A stretch of 64,000 nucleotides of DNA from [Pasteurella] mairii. GTDB lineage: Bacteria; Pseudomonadota; Gammaproteobacteria; Enterobacterales; Pasteurellaceae. The stretch spans positions 682,001 through 746,000 of the forward strand of contig UGSS01000002.1 in assembly GCA_900454475.1 (NCBI GenBank), read 5' to 3'. The notes below the pieces were generated by a model. The model was not told the DNA's origin and did no database searches. It worked only from the letters and a program-made list of their open reading frames with translations. Shown piece by piece: positions 37,526 through 46,650 of this stretch (position 1 is the stretch's first letter; each line of letters starts with the position of its first letter). A program made the translations under genes and the position numbers.

Positions 37526-38305
37526 TTATAACCAATTCCAAGATAAATTCGATACGAGGCGACAATGATCGCATTTAAAATAAAACAGATCAAATAGTGG
37601 CTCTGCTAGTTTCCATTCCTGTTGGCAACTTGGGCAGCGGCGTTGTTGTTCGGTGGCTAAACTTTCGCCACCAACGCGGTAAAGATAGTAATAGGTCGGG
37701 ATGCCGGTGTGGTGTTCGATATCTTGTGCTAAATAACGCCCGTGTTTGGTGAGCGTGCTGTCGATGGCAGAAATTTGTTGTAAGGCGTGCTGTTCAAGCG
37801 CTGATCCGTTCATTTGTAGCTGATCACAAGCTTGCCAATTTTCTTGCCATTTGATCACGTCCATACTTAAGTGCGGTGCTTTTTTTAGCGATTGATATAG
37901 CGGAATTGGCGCAAAATCGTCGCCGCTGTGTAACGGTGAGCAAGAATGTAAATGGGTGGTATAAAGCAATTGCCAGCGGGGAACTTCCTGACAAGTGGAA
38001 TCGGAATTGAGATCGTCGGCAACCACTTGAAAACTATCGAAAAAAATACCTGCACTTTCTGCTTTTTGCAAGGCGCGATCGACTTCAATATTATTGAATT
38101 CCGGTAATAAACTATGTTGTTGTGGGCAAATGACACGAGCGGCAAAACCGGGTTGGCTTTCTTGTTCGGCAAGATAAAGCGGAATTTCTCTGCCGATAAT
38201 TTGTCCGTTATAGCGCCATTGATCGATAATTTGATTGATCAGATAGCGCCCTTGTTCAAGCGCGCAATCGGTATGATAGCGAAAAAATACGTCGATGATA
38301 TACAT
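37526..38305 (-). CDS. DUF2310 zinc-ribbon protein
   Basis: 259-aa conserved protein of the DUF2310 family, common in Pasteurellaceae and of unknown function. The C-terminal zinc ribbon is visible as RRCPSCQQEW ... FYFKCDHCRLVSNL (two CxxC pairs). The N-terminus MYIIDVFFRYHTD has no signal. It lies 14 nt upstream of queF and is probably co-transcribed. Its upstream region is shared with the divergent yqcC. Confidence 0.82.
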   Translation of the reverse strand: MYIIDVFFRYHTDCALEQGRYLINQIIDQWRYNGQIIGREIPLYLAEQESQPGFAARVICPQQHSLLPEFNNIEVDRALQKAESAGIFFDSFQVVADDLNSDSTCQEVPRWQLLYTTHLHSCSPLHSGDDFAPIPLYQSLKKAPHLSMDVIKWQENWQACDQLQMNGSALEQHALQQISAIDSTLTKHGRYLAQDIEHHTGIPTYYYLYRVGGESLATEQQRRCPSCQQEWKLAEPLFDLFYFKCDHCRLVSNLSWNWL

Positions 38306-38407
38306 AGGATACTATTGTGCTGTTAATCATAGAGTGGATAAACATAGCCAAATTTCATAAAATATACAAATAGTTTATGGGTGATGCCTGATAATTTAGG
38401 AATTTTT

Positions 38408-38722
38408 ATGAAAGATCAAACAAAATTGCATTTGGCGACGTTGCAAAAGGTGATGCAAGAATTGGAATTATGGCAAACCATGCCGCCAGCAGAGTCAGCA
38501 TTTTTAAGTAACGAGCCTTTTTCTGTGGATACCATGAGCGCAAATGAATGGTTACAATGGGTGTTTATTCCTCGGATGTATGCCTTATTGGAAAGCGATT
38601 TACCGCTGCCGGCGAAGATTGCTATTGTGCCTTATGTTGAAGAAGCGCTGAAAGAATTGGACGATTTGCCGCGCCTTTTGCAGCCGATCAGTGAAATTGA
38701 AAAAATTTGTCAGCAGCAATAA
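38408..38722 (+). CDS. yqcC: YqcC family protein
   Basis: 104-aa helical protein of the YqcC/DUF446 family, function unknown. Typical segments are LQKVMQELELWQTMPPAESAFLSNEPF and WLQWVFIPRMYALLESDLPLP. The ATG at 38408 follows TTAGGAATTTTT; upstream in-frame starts lack a site. Its stop overlaps the truC start by one base (TAATG), as in E. coli where yqcC and truC are adjacent. Confidence 0.9.
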   Translation: MKDQTKLHLATLQKVMQELELWQTMPPAESAFLSNEPFSVDTMSANEWLQWVFIPRMYALLESDLPLPAKIAIVPYVEEALKELDDLPRLLQPISEIEKICQQQ

Positions 38723-39456
38723 TGTTACTGGATATTCTTTATCAAGACGAGCATCTGGTGGCAGTCAATAAGCCAGCGGGTATGTTGGTGCATCGCAGTT
38801 GGCTAGATTCGGGCGAGACGCAATTTGTCATGCAAACTTTGCGCGATCAGTTGGGGCAATTGGTTTATCCTATTCACCGCTTAGATCGCCCGACTTCTGG
38901 CGTATTGTTGTTTGCCTTGAGTAGCGAATGCGCGAATTTGCTTTGTCAGCAATTTGAGCAAAAATTGGTAGAAAAATCTTATTTGGCGGTGGTTCGCGGC
39001 TATGTGCATGGTGCGGCGCGGATTGATTATCCGCTGAAAATTCAATTAGATAAAATCGCTGATAAATTTTCTCGCCAAGATAAAGCGCCACAAGAGGCGG
39101 TGACCGATTATGTTGGATTGGAGACCGCAGAAATGCCTTATGCGGTAGGACGTTATCAAACCAGTCGTTATTCTTTGGTCAGATTAATTCCGCAAACGGG
39201 ACGAAAACACCAATTGCGTCGCCACATGAAGCATATTTTTCATCCGATTTTAGGTGATACGCAATATGGCGATTTGCATCAAAATCGCGCCTTAACCGAG
39301 CATATTGGCGTCAATCGTTTGATGTTGCATTGTGAAAAATTGGCTATTTTGCATCCGTTTACGCGGCAACGCCTTGAAATTGTGGCGCCACTTGACCAAC
39401 AATGGCAGCAATTATTAGCGCGTTTTGGCTGGTCAATAAAATCCACCCAAAATTGA
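38722..39456 (+). CDS. truC: tRNA pseudouridine-65 synthase
   Basis: 244-aa RluA-family pseudouridine synthase. TruC modifies U65 of tRNA-Ile and tRNA-Asp in E. coli. The catalytic motif is YPIHRLDRPTSGVLLFAL (Asp of HRLD), preceded by VAVNKPAGMLVHRS and followed by LIPQTGRKHQLRRHMKHI and HPILGDTQYGD. There is no N-terminal S4 domain, as expected. It is translationally coupled to yqcC. Confidence 0.93.
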   Translation: MLLDILYQDEHLVAVNKPAGMLVHRSWLDSGETQFVMQTLRDQLGQLVYPIHRLDRPTSGVLLFALSSECANLLCQQFEQKLVEKSYLAVVRGYVHGAARIDYPLKIQLDKIADKFSRQDKAPQEAVTDYVGLETAEMPYAVGRYQTSRYSLVRLIPQTGRKHQLRRHMKHIFHPILGDTQYGDLHQNRALTEHIGVNRLMLHCEKLAILHPFTRQRLEIVAPLDQQWQQLLARFGWSIKSTQN

Positions 39457-39543
39457 CCGCCCTTTTAGGGAGCGGAAAAACGATTTAGCATTTCGTTGAA
39501 CTTAAGGTAAAATAAGGCATAAATTTCTTTATTGTGAGGATAT

Positions 39544-40674
39544 ATGGCATATACTACGTTTTCTCAAACTAAAAATGATCAATTAAAAGAACCTATGTTC
39601 TTTGGACAAAATGTGAACGTCGCTCGTTATGATCAACAAAAATATGAAACCTTTGAAAAATTAATCGAAAAACAATTATCTTTTTTTTGGCGTCCGGAAG
39701 AAGTGGACGTGTCGCAAGATCGCATTGATTATCAAGCCTTACCAGAGCACGAAAAACATATTTTTATCAGTAACTTAAAATATCAAACCTTGTTGGATTC
39801 CATTCAAGGGCGCAGCCCGAATGTGGCGTTATTGCCTTTGGTTTCTATTCCGGAATTGGAAACCTGGATTGAAACTTGGACCTTTTCTGAAACGATCCAT
39901 TCGCGTTCTTATACTCATATTATCCGCAATATCGTTAACGATCCTTCTGTGGTATTTGATGATATTGTGACCAATAAAGAAATCATTAAACGGGCGCGCG
40001 ATATTTCTGCTTATTATGATGATTTAATTCGCGACAGCCAGTTATACGGATTGTATGGTGAAGGCACTTATACGGTGGATGGCAAAGAATGCGTGGTGAC
40101 CTTACGTCATTTGAAAAAACAATTGTATTTATGTTTGATGAGCGTCAATGCGTTAGAGGCAATTCGTTTCTATGTGTCTTTTGCGTGTTCTTTTGCGTTT
40201 GCCGAGCGCCAGTTAATGGAAGGGAATGCTAAAATCATCAAATTTATTGCCCGTGATGAATCCTTACATTTAACCGGTACACAGCATATTTTGAACATTA
40301 TGGCAGCTGGACAAGATGATCCAGAAATGGCGGAAATTGCGGAAGAATGCAAACAAGAAGCCTATGATTTATTTGTTGCGGCAGCCGAACAAGAAAAAGA
40401 ATGGGCAGATTATTTGTTTAAAGACGGTTCCATGATTGGTTTAAATCGCGATATTTTGGTGCAATATGTTGAATATATAACCAATATTCGGATGCAAGCG
40501 GTGGGATTACCGTTACCATTCCAAACGCGTTCTAATCCAATTCCGTGGATTAATGCTTGGCTTGTGTCTGATAATGTTCAGGTGGCGCCGCAAGAAGTGG
40601 AAGTCAGTTCCTATTTGGTGGGGCAAATTGATTCGAAAGTTGATACCAACGATTTCGGCGATTTTGATTTGTAA
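39544..40674 (+). CDS. nrdB: Ribonucleotide reductase class Ia, beta subunit
   Basis: 376-aa R2 protein that holds the diferric-tyrosyl radical for class Ia ribonucleotide reductase. Iron ligands are visible in the [37 protein letters not shown] and [17 protein letters not shown] segments. The C-terminal tail ends NDFGDFDL, used for docking to NrdA. GTGAGGATAT precedes the ATG. nrdA is not next to it in this window, and yfaE is 17 kb away, unlike the nrdA-nrdB-yfaE cluster of E. coli. Confidence 0.96.
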   Translation: MAYTTFSQTKNDQLKEPMFFGQNVNVARYDQQKYETFEKLIEKQLSFFWRPEEVDVSQDRIDYQALPEHEKHIFISNLKYQTLLDSIQGRSPNVALLPLVSIPELETWIETWTFSETIHSRSYTHIIRNIVNDPSVVFDDIVTNKEIIKRARDISAYYDDLIRDSQLYGLYGEGTYTVDGKECVVTLRHLKKQLYLCLMSVNALEAIRFYVSFACSFAFAERQLMEGNAKIIKFIARDESLHLTGTQHILNIMAAGQDDPEMAEIAEECKQEAYDLFVAAAEQEKEWADYLFKDGSMIGLNRDILVQYVEYITNIRMQAVGLPLPFQTRSNPIPWINAWLVSDNVQVAPQEVEVSSYLVGQIDSKVDTNDFGDFDL

Positions 40675-40691
40675 TTTCGGAATACAATGGG

Positions 40692-40723
40692 AAAAGTGCG
40701 GTCATTTTAACCGCACTTTTTTT
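40692..40723. terminator. Uptake-signal hairpin terminator after nrdB
   Basis: AAAAGTGCGGT and ACCGCACTTTT form an 11-bp stem around 7 nt, followed by T residues. It is an inverted pair of uptake signals between the convergent nrdB and yccS. Confidence 0.88.
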
Positions 40724-40739
40724 ATGCTATTTTTCTTTT

Positions 40740-42911
40740 TTATACTTCATTGGCAGTCAGTGAGGTTATCTGCGGATGATGATAAAATATACCATGAAGT
40801 TGTGGCAGAATTTGGTAAATCAAGTTGAGTTGTTGCACCGGAATACTGAATTCGGTTTGTGTGCAATTGATCACTTGATCATCACTTAACTGCTTGAGCG
40901 ATAGTTCTATGTTGAGCAGAAGCTTGTTAAATATCTCTGGTGTGAGACTGTCGATATGTTCCAACACATAAATAATTTTTTTCGCTATAGGATAGAATTC
41001 CGCCAGAAAGCTGATGGTTTGTGTGGTGCGTTTGAGGTTTTGGCGGTAGGCACCAAGGGCTGAAATATAACTAAGCAGAGAATAGTTAATTTTTAACAGC
41101 TCAAATCCTTCCTGTAAATGGGCTTTGTATTTTTGTGGCTCGCTGCTCATGTCGGCAAGTGTTGTACTCAGTGTGGCGGCGTAGTCGTGGGCGTTGCGGC
41201 GGGCAATGCGATATTTCAAGGGATCGCCTTTGCCGAATTGCAATTGACTGATGACGTAAAGCAAATATTTTGCATCGCTTTTTATTGCTTGATGGATTAC
41301 TTTATCTAACTGTAAATAATGCCAATCTGGCCATAAATAAGAGACAGCAAACCAAGCGATTAAGGCGCCGATCAGGGTATCCAGTAGGCGCGAGAAGGTC
41401 GCGGTATGAATATCAAATCCCATTACGTTAAAACTGATTAAAACTTGTAATGTGATGAAAAAGGTGGAGTAACTGTAATTGTTACTGCGGAAAAAGAAAA
41501 ATAGGGTACTGGTGACCACAATTAAGCCCAGTTGCAGCGCCAAAGTCGGTTGGATATAAGGTAGTAGAGAACCGATAATGACGCCGAGTATGGTGCCAAT
41601 AATGCGCTGTTTTAAGCGTTTTTTAGTGGCAGAGTAGTTTGGCTGACAGACAAAAATGGCTGTCAATAATATCCAGTAACCGCGATCCAATTGGAAAAAT
41701 TCAACAATAATACAGCTGATAAATACGACAATAGAAAGTCGTATTGCATGGCGGAATAATTGGGAGTTGAAATTGAGGTGGCTACGAATAGCCAGCCAAA
41801 TATTTTTTAAACCGGTAATTTGTTCATTATGAATTTTGGCTTTTTCTGAATTTTCTTCTTGTACCGATTGCGCTTGTTCTAGATGGCGCAATTGCCAATC
41901 TACACCTTGTAAATTATCAATTAAGGTTTTTAATGCAAATAAACGCTTGTCATTGGCGTCTGAATAATTTTTGGCATGAATTTCAAGGGATTGATTGATA
42001 CCGAGAATGGCTTTTTCTAAGCGTACATTGTAATTATAGGTTTTATTTTGGCGTAAACTTTGCGCCACATCACGACAGGCTTGCGCTTGCAGTTCGAGTA
42101 AGCGCTGAATACGGAAAATCAGATCGCTGTTTTTAAGCTGTTGCGCTAATTCAAAGTAATTGAAATAGCTGGAATTTACGCGCTCGTGAATATCTTGTGC
42201 CGAAAAGTAAAATTTAAGCATTTTGGTAGTTCGAGCATGGCGGTTTTGCCCCCGAATTCGATAAAACAAAGCCGTTCGACAAGCATTAAAGGCGTCGATT
42301 AAAGTACTGTTTCTCATAGCAAGGGTGACTTGCTTGTTCGCTAGTTGCTCAATATCGTCCGGATCGAAAAATGCCGCTTTAGCTTCCAGATATTCAGCAA
42401 GTGCGACAAAGGATTTTGCCATATTTTCCTGTACCGGACGGTTAGGGAAAAATAAATAAACGATAATGGTAATGCTGCTGTAGAGCAAGGTTCCGCATAG
42501 AATGAGAAGCGGATTGAGATACCATAGGGTATCGGGGAGATAGGTTAAGGTGGTATAGACCGCGACCACTAGCGTACCGAATGAAATAGTTCTATAACGC
42601 AGTCCTACTGCACCGACGAGGGTAAATACAAAGGTGATCACTGTCATTAACAGGGTAAACTCCAGCCCTTTGCCCAAGGTTAATTGGACGCAAAGGGAGG
42701 AAATAGAAAAGGCGATTAGGGTATAAAAAATATTTTTTAAACGACCGGTAAGGCGATTATCAAGATCTACCAAGCCGCCGGCAATGATGCCCAATACTAA
42801 TGGCATACTCTGTTGCGAGATGCCCAATACCCAAACGGTTATTGCGGCAAGATTTACTGCGATAAAAATAGGAATTGCCGCAATAACTTTCGCATTGAAC
42901 CAATTATTCAT
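40740..42911 (-). CDS. yccS: FUSC-type inner-membrane protein YccS
   Basis: 723-aa membrane protein with two blocks of membrane helices. The N-terminal block (about residues 10-155) begins AKVIAAIPIFIAVNLAAITV. The second (about 385-510) has LSIVVFISCIIVEFF, YWILLTAIFVCQPNYSATKKRLKQRIIGT. Between and after them are soluble helical domains. This is the YccS/YhfK (FUSC, aromatic-acid exporter-like) architecture; transport substrate is unknown. It lies 3 nt downstream of yccF in an operon that follows the E. coli ycc order. Confidence 0.9.
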   Translation of the reverse strand: MNNWFNAKVIAAIPIFIAVNLAAITVWVLGISQQSMPLVLGIIAGGLVDLDNRLTGRLKNIFYTLIAFSISSLCVQLTLGKGLEFTLLMTVITFVFTLVGAVGLRYRTISFGTLVVAVYTTLTYLPDTLWYLNPLLILCGTLLYSSITIIVYLFFPNRPVQENMAKSFVALAEYLEAKAAFFDPDDIEQLANKQVTLAMRNSTLIDAFNACRTALFYRIRGQNRHARTTKMLKFYFSAQDIHERVNSSYFNYFELAQQLKNSDLIFRIQRLLELQAQACRDVAQSLRQNKTYNYNVRLEKAILGINQSLEIHAKNYSDANDKRLFALKTLIDNLQGVDWQLRHLEQAQSVQEENSEKAKIHNEQITGLKNIWLAIRSHLNFNSQLFRHAIRLSIVVFISCIIVEFFQLDRGYWILLTAIFVCQPNYSATKKRLKQRIIGTILGVIIGSLLPYIQPTLALQLGLIVVTSTLFFFFRSNNYSYSTFFITLQVLISFNVMGFDIHTATFSRLLDTLIGALIAWFAVSYLWPDWHYLQLDKVIHQAIKSDAKYLLYVISQLQFGKGDPLKYRIARRNAHDYAATLSTTLADMSSEPQKYKAHLQEGFELLKINYSLLSYISALGAYRQNLKRTTQTISFLAEFYPIAKKIIYVLEHIDSLTPEIFNKLLLNIELSLKQLSDDQVINCTQTEFSIPVQQLNLIYQILPQLHGIFYHHPQITSLTANEV

Positions 42912-42914
42912 ATA

Positions 42915-43361
42915 TTAACGATCGTAAAATTGTTGTTGCGCCGCTCGTTGACGAGCTAATTGTGCTAATTCTTTGGAGACGACACGTTGTCCAACCGGAA
43001 ATAAGGAAATACCGGCGAGTTTAAAATTGGCTAAACCAACGGGAATTCCGATAATGGTGATACATTGCGAAATACCGGCGATAATATGGAAAATGCACAA
43101 CCACCAACCGAATAAAATAAACCAGACTACGTTAAATACGCTACCTAAGGTATTTAATGTGGCGCTTTTTGGTTCAAGATATTTCACATGAATAATATCA
43201 TTGCCAAAAGGCACAAATGACATTTTGGTGATTTCCCAGCAGCTTCGGCTGTAAGGCAGAGTGACGATCAAGAGAGCGCTGATGATTGTCGCTAAAAGCC
43301 AACCTAGCGTGGTGGCAAATCCGCCAAGAATAAAATTTAAAATGTTTAAAATCAGAGACAT
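42915..43361 (-). CDS. yccF: Inner-membrane protein YccF
   Basis: 148-aa YccF-domain (DUF307) membrane protein: LNILNFILGGFATTLGWLLA, LPYSRSCWEITKMSFVPFGN, LFGWWLCIFHIIAGI, ITIIGIPVGLANFKLAGISLFPVG. Function unknown. The ATG at 43361 is chosen because AAGGACCCCCTA stands directly before it and the E. coli protein begins at the same point; an in-frame ATG at 43379 would overlap mgsA. In E. coli helD separates it from mgsA; here they are adjacent. Confidence 0.9.
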   Translation of the reverse strand: MSLILNILNFILGGFATTLGWLLATIISALLIVTLPYSRSCWEITKMSFVPFGNDIIHVKYLEPKSATLNTLGSVFNVVWFILFGWWLCIFHIIAGISQCITIIGIPVGLANFKLAGISLFPVGQRVVSKELAQLARQRAAQQQFYDR

Positions 43362-43371
43362 TAGGGGGTCC

Positions 43372-43830
43372 TTATTCAATCCGAGCTTTTAAATAACCTT
43401 GATAATCAGGAATGCGAATATCAATAGATTGATTAAAATGAGGCGAGCTAATGAGAAAATCTGCTGTTGCCATATTCATTGCTACCGGAATATTCCAAAC
43501 CGTAGCAATACGCATTAAGGCTTTCACATCAGGATCATGAGGCACTGCATTCATTGGATCCCAGAAGAAAATCAGCAAATCAATTTTATTTTCCGCAATT
43601 AATCCGCCTAATTGCTGATCACCGCCCATTGGACCGCTTAATAGATTGGCAATTTTCAGCTGTGTTTCTTGCTGGATTAGATTACCAGTGGTTCCGGTAG
43701 CGTATAATGTATGTTGGCTTAGTAAAGTGCGGTTGTTTTTACACCAATTTATAAGATCTTGTTTGCAGTGATCATGTGCGACAAGAGCAATGCTTTTATG
43801 CGGGGATAGGGTTCGGGTGATGGTTTGCAT
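43372..43830 (-). CDS. mgsA: Methylglyoxal synthase
   Basis: 152-aa lyase that converts dihydroxyacetone phosphate to methylglyoxal and phosphate, a bypass of lower glycolysis. Motifs are [14 protein letters not shown] (phosphate/substrate binding), [23 protein letters not shown] (catalytic Asp) and [30 protein letters not shown] precedes the ATG on the minus strand. It heads the mgsA-yccF-yccS transcript, just after the terminator of the yccT homologue. Confidence 0.95.
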   Translation of the reverse strand: MQTITRTLSPHKSIALVAHDHCKQDLINWCKNNRTLLSQHTLYATGTTGNLIQQETQLKIANLLSGPMGGDQQLGGLIAENKIDLLIFFWDPMNAVPHDPDVKALMRIATVWNIPVAMNMATADFLISSPHFNQSIDIRIPDYQGYLKARIE

Positions 43831-43845
43831 AATTCCTCCTCAAAT

Positions 43846-43876
43846 AAAAAAAGTGAGCAATTTAAGCTCACTTTTT
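43846..43876. terminator. Terminator of yccT homologue
   Basis: AAAAAGTGAGC / GCTCACTTTTT, an 11-bp perfect stem with a 7-nt loop and T tracts on both sides. It closes the minus-strand yccT transcript just upstream of mgsA. Confidence 0.88.
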
Positions 43877-43907
43877 ATTATAGCAAAACGAAACTGGCAA
43901 TCATCAA

Positions 43908-44567
43908 TTATTTCAATTTTTTAGCCCAATCTAAGAAACGCGCTTGAGTTTCTTTATCCGCTTGTTGGAACCAATATTGTAATTGTTGTTCAGCCACATT
44001 TTCACCTTGTACGACGACTTTTCCTTTATTGGCTTTAGTTGCGAAACCAGGTACCGCCGCAGGAACCGCAGTTGTCGCTAGTGAAGAAACCGAGGCGACT
44101 GCGCCGGAGGTATTATAATCAGATAAGGTGTTGACAAGATTAACACCCGGCAAAAAACCTTCCTGAGCCAAGGTATCTTGTTTGGTCGCAATTTCACGAC
44201 CGGAAACGGTTTTTACTGAAATTGTTGGATTTTTTTTGAAATTTTTTGCATCACGCTCGTCTTCAATACGCGGCGCAGAAATCACCACATCTTCTTGAGA
44301 ACCTTGGAAAGAGATAATAATTGGATCGGATTCGAATAATTCGCGGTCGGAGCCGGCACGGATAATTTCAGTCACTCTCACTACGACTTGGTGCATTTGT
44401 GAATCGTTTACATTGAAGGAATTGGTTGATTTTAAAAGAGAAGTAGCCGGTTTTTTTCCATCAATCGCTAAAAATTCAATATTAGTTGAACTGGTTACAA
44501 CACCTGCAAAGCTGGCTGTACTCATTAATAGGGCGGTAGTCGCTAATGCAGCAGAACGGAATTTCAT
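43908..44567 (-). CDS. yccT: DUF2057 (YccT-like) periplasmic protein
   Basis: 219-aa secreted protein. Signal peptide MKFRSAALATTALLMSTASF-A-G is followed by NIEFLAIDGKKPATSLLKS, the DUF2057 pattern (VNDSQMHQVVVRVTEIIRAG, DPIIISFQG). E. coli YccT is a periplasmic protein linked to curli inhibition; whether this homologue does the same is unknown. The start at 44567 follows AAAGGAGC. Its own terminator (43846-43876) separates it from mgsA. Confidence 0.85.
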   Translation of the reverse strand: MKFRSAALATTALLMSTASFAGVVTSSTNIEFLAIDGKKPATSLLKSTNSFNVNDSQMHQVVVRVTEIIRAGSDRELFESDPIIISFQGSQEDVVISAPRIEDERDAKNFKKNPTISVKTVSGREIATKQDTLAQEGFLPGVNLVNTLSDYNTSGAVASVSSLATTAVPAAVPGFATKANKGKVVVQGENVAEQQLQYWFQQADKETQARFLDWAKKLK

Positions 44568-44723
44568 AATTGCTCCTTTATCTAGATACAATCTTTACAA
44601 ATAATTAAATGGGTTTATTCTCAAAGGAATGCTTGCTATCCTATTCTAATTCAAAGAGAATGAAAATAGAAAAGTGCATTTTCTTTAAAAAATTTTTTAA
44701 ATTTAGCAATAAATTGAAGGATA

Positions 44724-45008
44724 ATGTGGCTGATGATGTTAAAAAAACATTTTTTGATCTATGGTCGGGTGCAGGGCGTCAGTTTTCGTTATTTTACGTG
44801 GAAACAAGCCAATGTATTAGCGTTGTGCGGCATGGTCAGAAATCGCAAAGACGGTAGTGTCGAAGTGATTGCCATGGGAGAGGATTCACAAATAGATGCC
44901 TTATATCATTGGCTACAGCAAGGACCAAAAACCGCTGACGTGAAACAGGTTATTATGCAAGATTATGTTGGGCAAGCGGTTTTTGATGATTTTTCTGTGC
45001 AACGCTAA
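44724..45008 (+). CDS. acyP: Acylphosphatase
   Basis: About 94-aa enzyme hydrolysing acyl phosphates. The active-site loop IYGRVQGVSFRYFTWKQA contains the phosphate-binding arginine, and MVRNRKDGSVEVIAMG contains the catalytic asparagine. Three starts are possible (44724, 44733, 44736); AAGGATA stands just before the first, while the adjacent ATG pair at 44733/44736 has more usual spacing. It is followed closely by tusE on the other strand. E. coli yccX (acyP) and tusE are also neighbours. Confidence 0.88.
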   Translation: MWLMMLKKHFLIYGRVQGVSFRYFTWKQANVLALCGMVRNRKDGSVEVIAMGEDSQIDALYHWLQQGPKTADVKQVIMQDYVGQAVFDDFSVQR

Positions 45009-45030
45009 AGATTGATGAAGATTAAGCGGC

Positions 45031-45360
45031 TTAAAGGCATTTTGCCGGTTTCGGTAGTCCCGCGAGTTTGCTGGCTTGTTTTGCCGGACCTTCAGGGAAA
45101 AGACGTTGCAGATAACGGCTATTGCCTTTTTCCGCCCCCAATTTTTCTGCCATTGCTTTTACTAACATCCGAATGGCGGGAGAGGTGTGGTATTCTTGGT
45201 AGAACTGGCGTACGAAATAAATCACTTCCCAATGCGCCTCGGTTAGCATAATATTTTCTTGCTGCGCAATAGCTTTTGCCACATCTTCATTCCACTGCGA
45301 CATGTCTGCCAAATAACCGGTAGCGTCGGTTTCAAGCGTTATATTATTAACGATTAACAT
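45031..45360 (-). CDS. tusE: tRNA 2-thiouridine synthesis sulfurtransferase TusE
   Basis: 109-aa DsrC/TusE-family protein, the last relay that hands sulfur to MnmA for s2U34 in tRNA. Family features are [43 protein letters not shown] and the conserved C-terminal cysteine in LPKPAKCL. It lies downstream of yccA on the same strand, with a hairpin between. Confidence 0.92.
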   Translation of the reverse strand: MLIVNNITLETDATGYLADMSQWNEDVAKAIAQQENIMLTEAHWEVIYFVRQFYQEYHTSPAIRMLVKAMAEKLGAEKGNSRYLQRLFPEGPAKQASKLAGLPKPAKCL

Positions 45361-45383
45361 AAAAAAGAATACCCTCCGATCAC

Positions 45384-45406
45384 AAACACCCCAAAATGGG
45401 GTGTTT
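45384..45406. terminator. Hairpin between yccA and tusE
   Basis: AAACACCCC-AAAAT-GGGGTGTTT, a perfect 9-bp stem. The T tract after it on the minus strand is short, so termination after yccA may be partial. Confidence 0.6.
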
Positions 45407-45423
45407 CATTGAGACCGCATAAA

Positions 45424-46086
45424 TTAGTCGTTGTTGTTTAAAATACCTAATAAATTCAATAGGCTGATAAATAAATTGTAGAGTGAAACGTATAAACTTA
45501 CCGTTGCACGAATATAGTTTGTTTCTCCGCCATGAACGATATTGCTGGTTTCGTATAAAATCCCCATGGTAGAAAATATGATAAATAATGCACTGATCGC
45601 CACATAAAGCGCCGGTGTATTAAAGAAGAAACTTGCCACCATGCCGACAAGTAGAACCACAAAAAGCGCAAACATCATGCCGGATAAGAAAGACATATCT
45701 TTTTTCGAGGTTAACACATAAGCCGAGCAAGCGAAAAAGACCGCAGCGGTACCAGCAAGCGCGAGTACCACTAAATCGCCTAATCCAGCCCCTACATAAT
45801 GACTTAAAATTGGACCGAGAGAATAACCTAAAAATCCGGTTAATGCGAAGGTAGATAAAATCCCCCAACCGCTATTTGCTAAAGCATTATTTAAAAATAA
45901 CAACCCGTAAAATCCGACTAGTAACACGACAAAATGCAGGCGCGGTAAATTTAAACTCATGGCGACAAACGCAACGATCGCCGAAAAAGTTAAGGTTAAC
46001 GCCAGTAAAAAGTATGTATTACGCAACACTTTATTCGTTGCCAAAACCGACTCTCTGCCTGCATCAACAATAATACGAGATTCCAT
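45424..46086 (-). CDS. yccA: BAX-inhibitor-1 family protein YccA (FtsH modulator)
   Basis: 220-aa protein with seven predicted membrane helices (for example [20 protein letters not shown]). E. coli YccA binds and inhibits the FtsH protease and protects jammed Sec translocons. The family's C-terminal pattern [20 protein letters not shown] followed by [11 protein letters not shown] is present. AGGAGC precedes the ATG. Confidence 0.93.
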   Translation of the reverse strand: MESRIIVDAGRESVLATNKVLRNTYFLLALTLTFSAIVAFVAMSLNLPRLHFVVLLVGFYGLLFLNNALANSGWGILSTFALTGFLGYSLGPILSHYVGAGLGDLVVLALAGTAAVFFACSAYVLTSKKDMSFLSGMMFALFVVLLVGMVASFFFNTPALYVAISALFIIFSTMGILYETSNIVHGGETNYIRATVSLYVSLYNLFISLLNLLGILNNND

Positions 46087-46328
46087 AAAAGCTCCTGTGT
46101 AAGTTTAACAAAAAACAGACTATAAAGTAGCGGTTAGATGGGTAAAAGTCAATGTTTTATCTACAAATTTTATACTTCGTTATGTTATCAAATGACACAG
46201 TATATTTTCTTAAATGACAACACATTGCTTAATCTTCGTAAATCAAGTCAAATTCTTGCCTAAATTTAGATTTAGATATTAAAAATGAGGTTGAAAATAA
46301 GGCATGAGGAGAAATTGTAGAAAATAAA

Positions 46329-46373
46329 AAAGTTGTAAATTACGAATGCTTAAGATCATAAATTTACAACTTT
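46329..46373 (-). terminator. Terminator of tRNA-Ser
   Basis: Perfect 13-bp arms (AAAGTTGTAAATT / AATTTACAACTTT) with a 19-nt loop. On the minus strand the stem is followed by TTTTATTTT-like sequence, just behind the tRNA 3' end. Confidence 0.8.
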
Positions 46374-46382
46374 ATAGAAAAA

Positions 46383-46472
46383 TGGCGGAGGAAGTGAGAT
46401 TCGAACTCACGGAGGGCGTAAACCCTCGCCGGTTTTCAAGACCGGTGCCTTCAACCACTCGACCATTCCTCC
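46383..46472 (-). tRNA. tRNA-Ser (anticodon UGA)
   Basis: 90-nt class II tRNA. The acceptor stem GGAGGAA pairs with TTCCTCC, followed by G73 and an encoded CCA (46383-46385 on the plus strand as TGG). The anticodon loop CTTGAAA gives anticodon UGA, which reads UCA and other UCN codons. A long variable arm (GAGGGTTTACGCCCTC) and the TTCGAATC T-loop confirm a serine tRNA. Confidence 0.97.
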
Positions 46473-46488
46473 GTTGTGGCTGTGGCGT

Positions 46489-46517
46489 AATATAATATAG
46501 AAAAAAAATGATGTAAA
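46489..46517 (-). promoter_or_regulatory. sigma70 promoter of tRNA-Ser
   Basis: On the minus strand TTTACA (46517-46512) and TATATT (46494-46489) are spaced by 17 nt, with a start about 10 nt before the tRNA 5' end. The distances and hexamers are close to ideal. Confidence 0.75.
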
Positions 46518-46587
46518 TTAAAAAATAGAAGGGGAAATCTTGAAAGAAGATTATTTATACATCTTGCACAAAATTAAGGCAAAAGTG

Positions 46588-46622
46588 ACCGCACTTTGCG
46601 GAAAATTGAGACAAAGTGCGGT
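46588..46622 (-). terminator. Uptake-signal hairpin after prmB
   Basis: ACCGCACTTTG and CAAAGTGCGGT arms form an 11-bp stem with a 13-nt loop. It lies about 30 nt beyond the prmB stop. The T tract is interrupted. Confidence 0.6.
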
Positions 46623-46650
46623 GAAAAAATGATGAATTTTTAGGCTTATT

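Noticed and set aside
44600-44720. Short plus-strand frame before acyP
   Set aside because: It is AT-rich with no ribosome site and runs out of frame into acyP; no protein family is recognisable.
45012-45251. Plus-strand frame of 79 codons after acyP
   Set aside because: It is the antisense of tusE and has no family resemblance.
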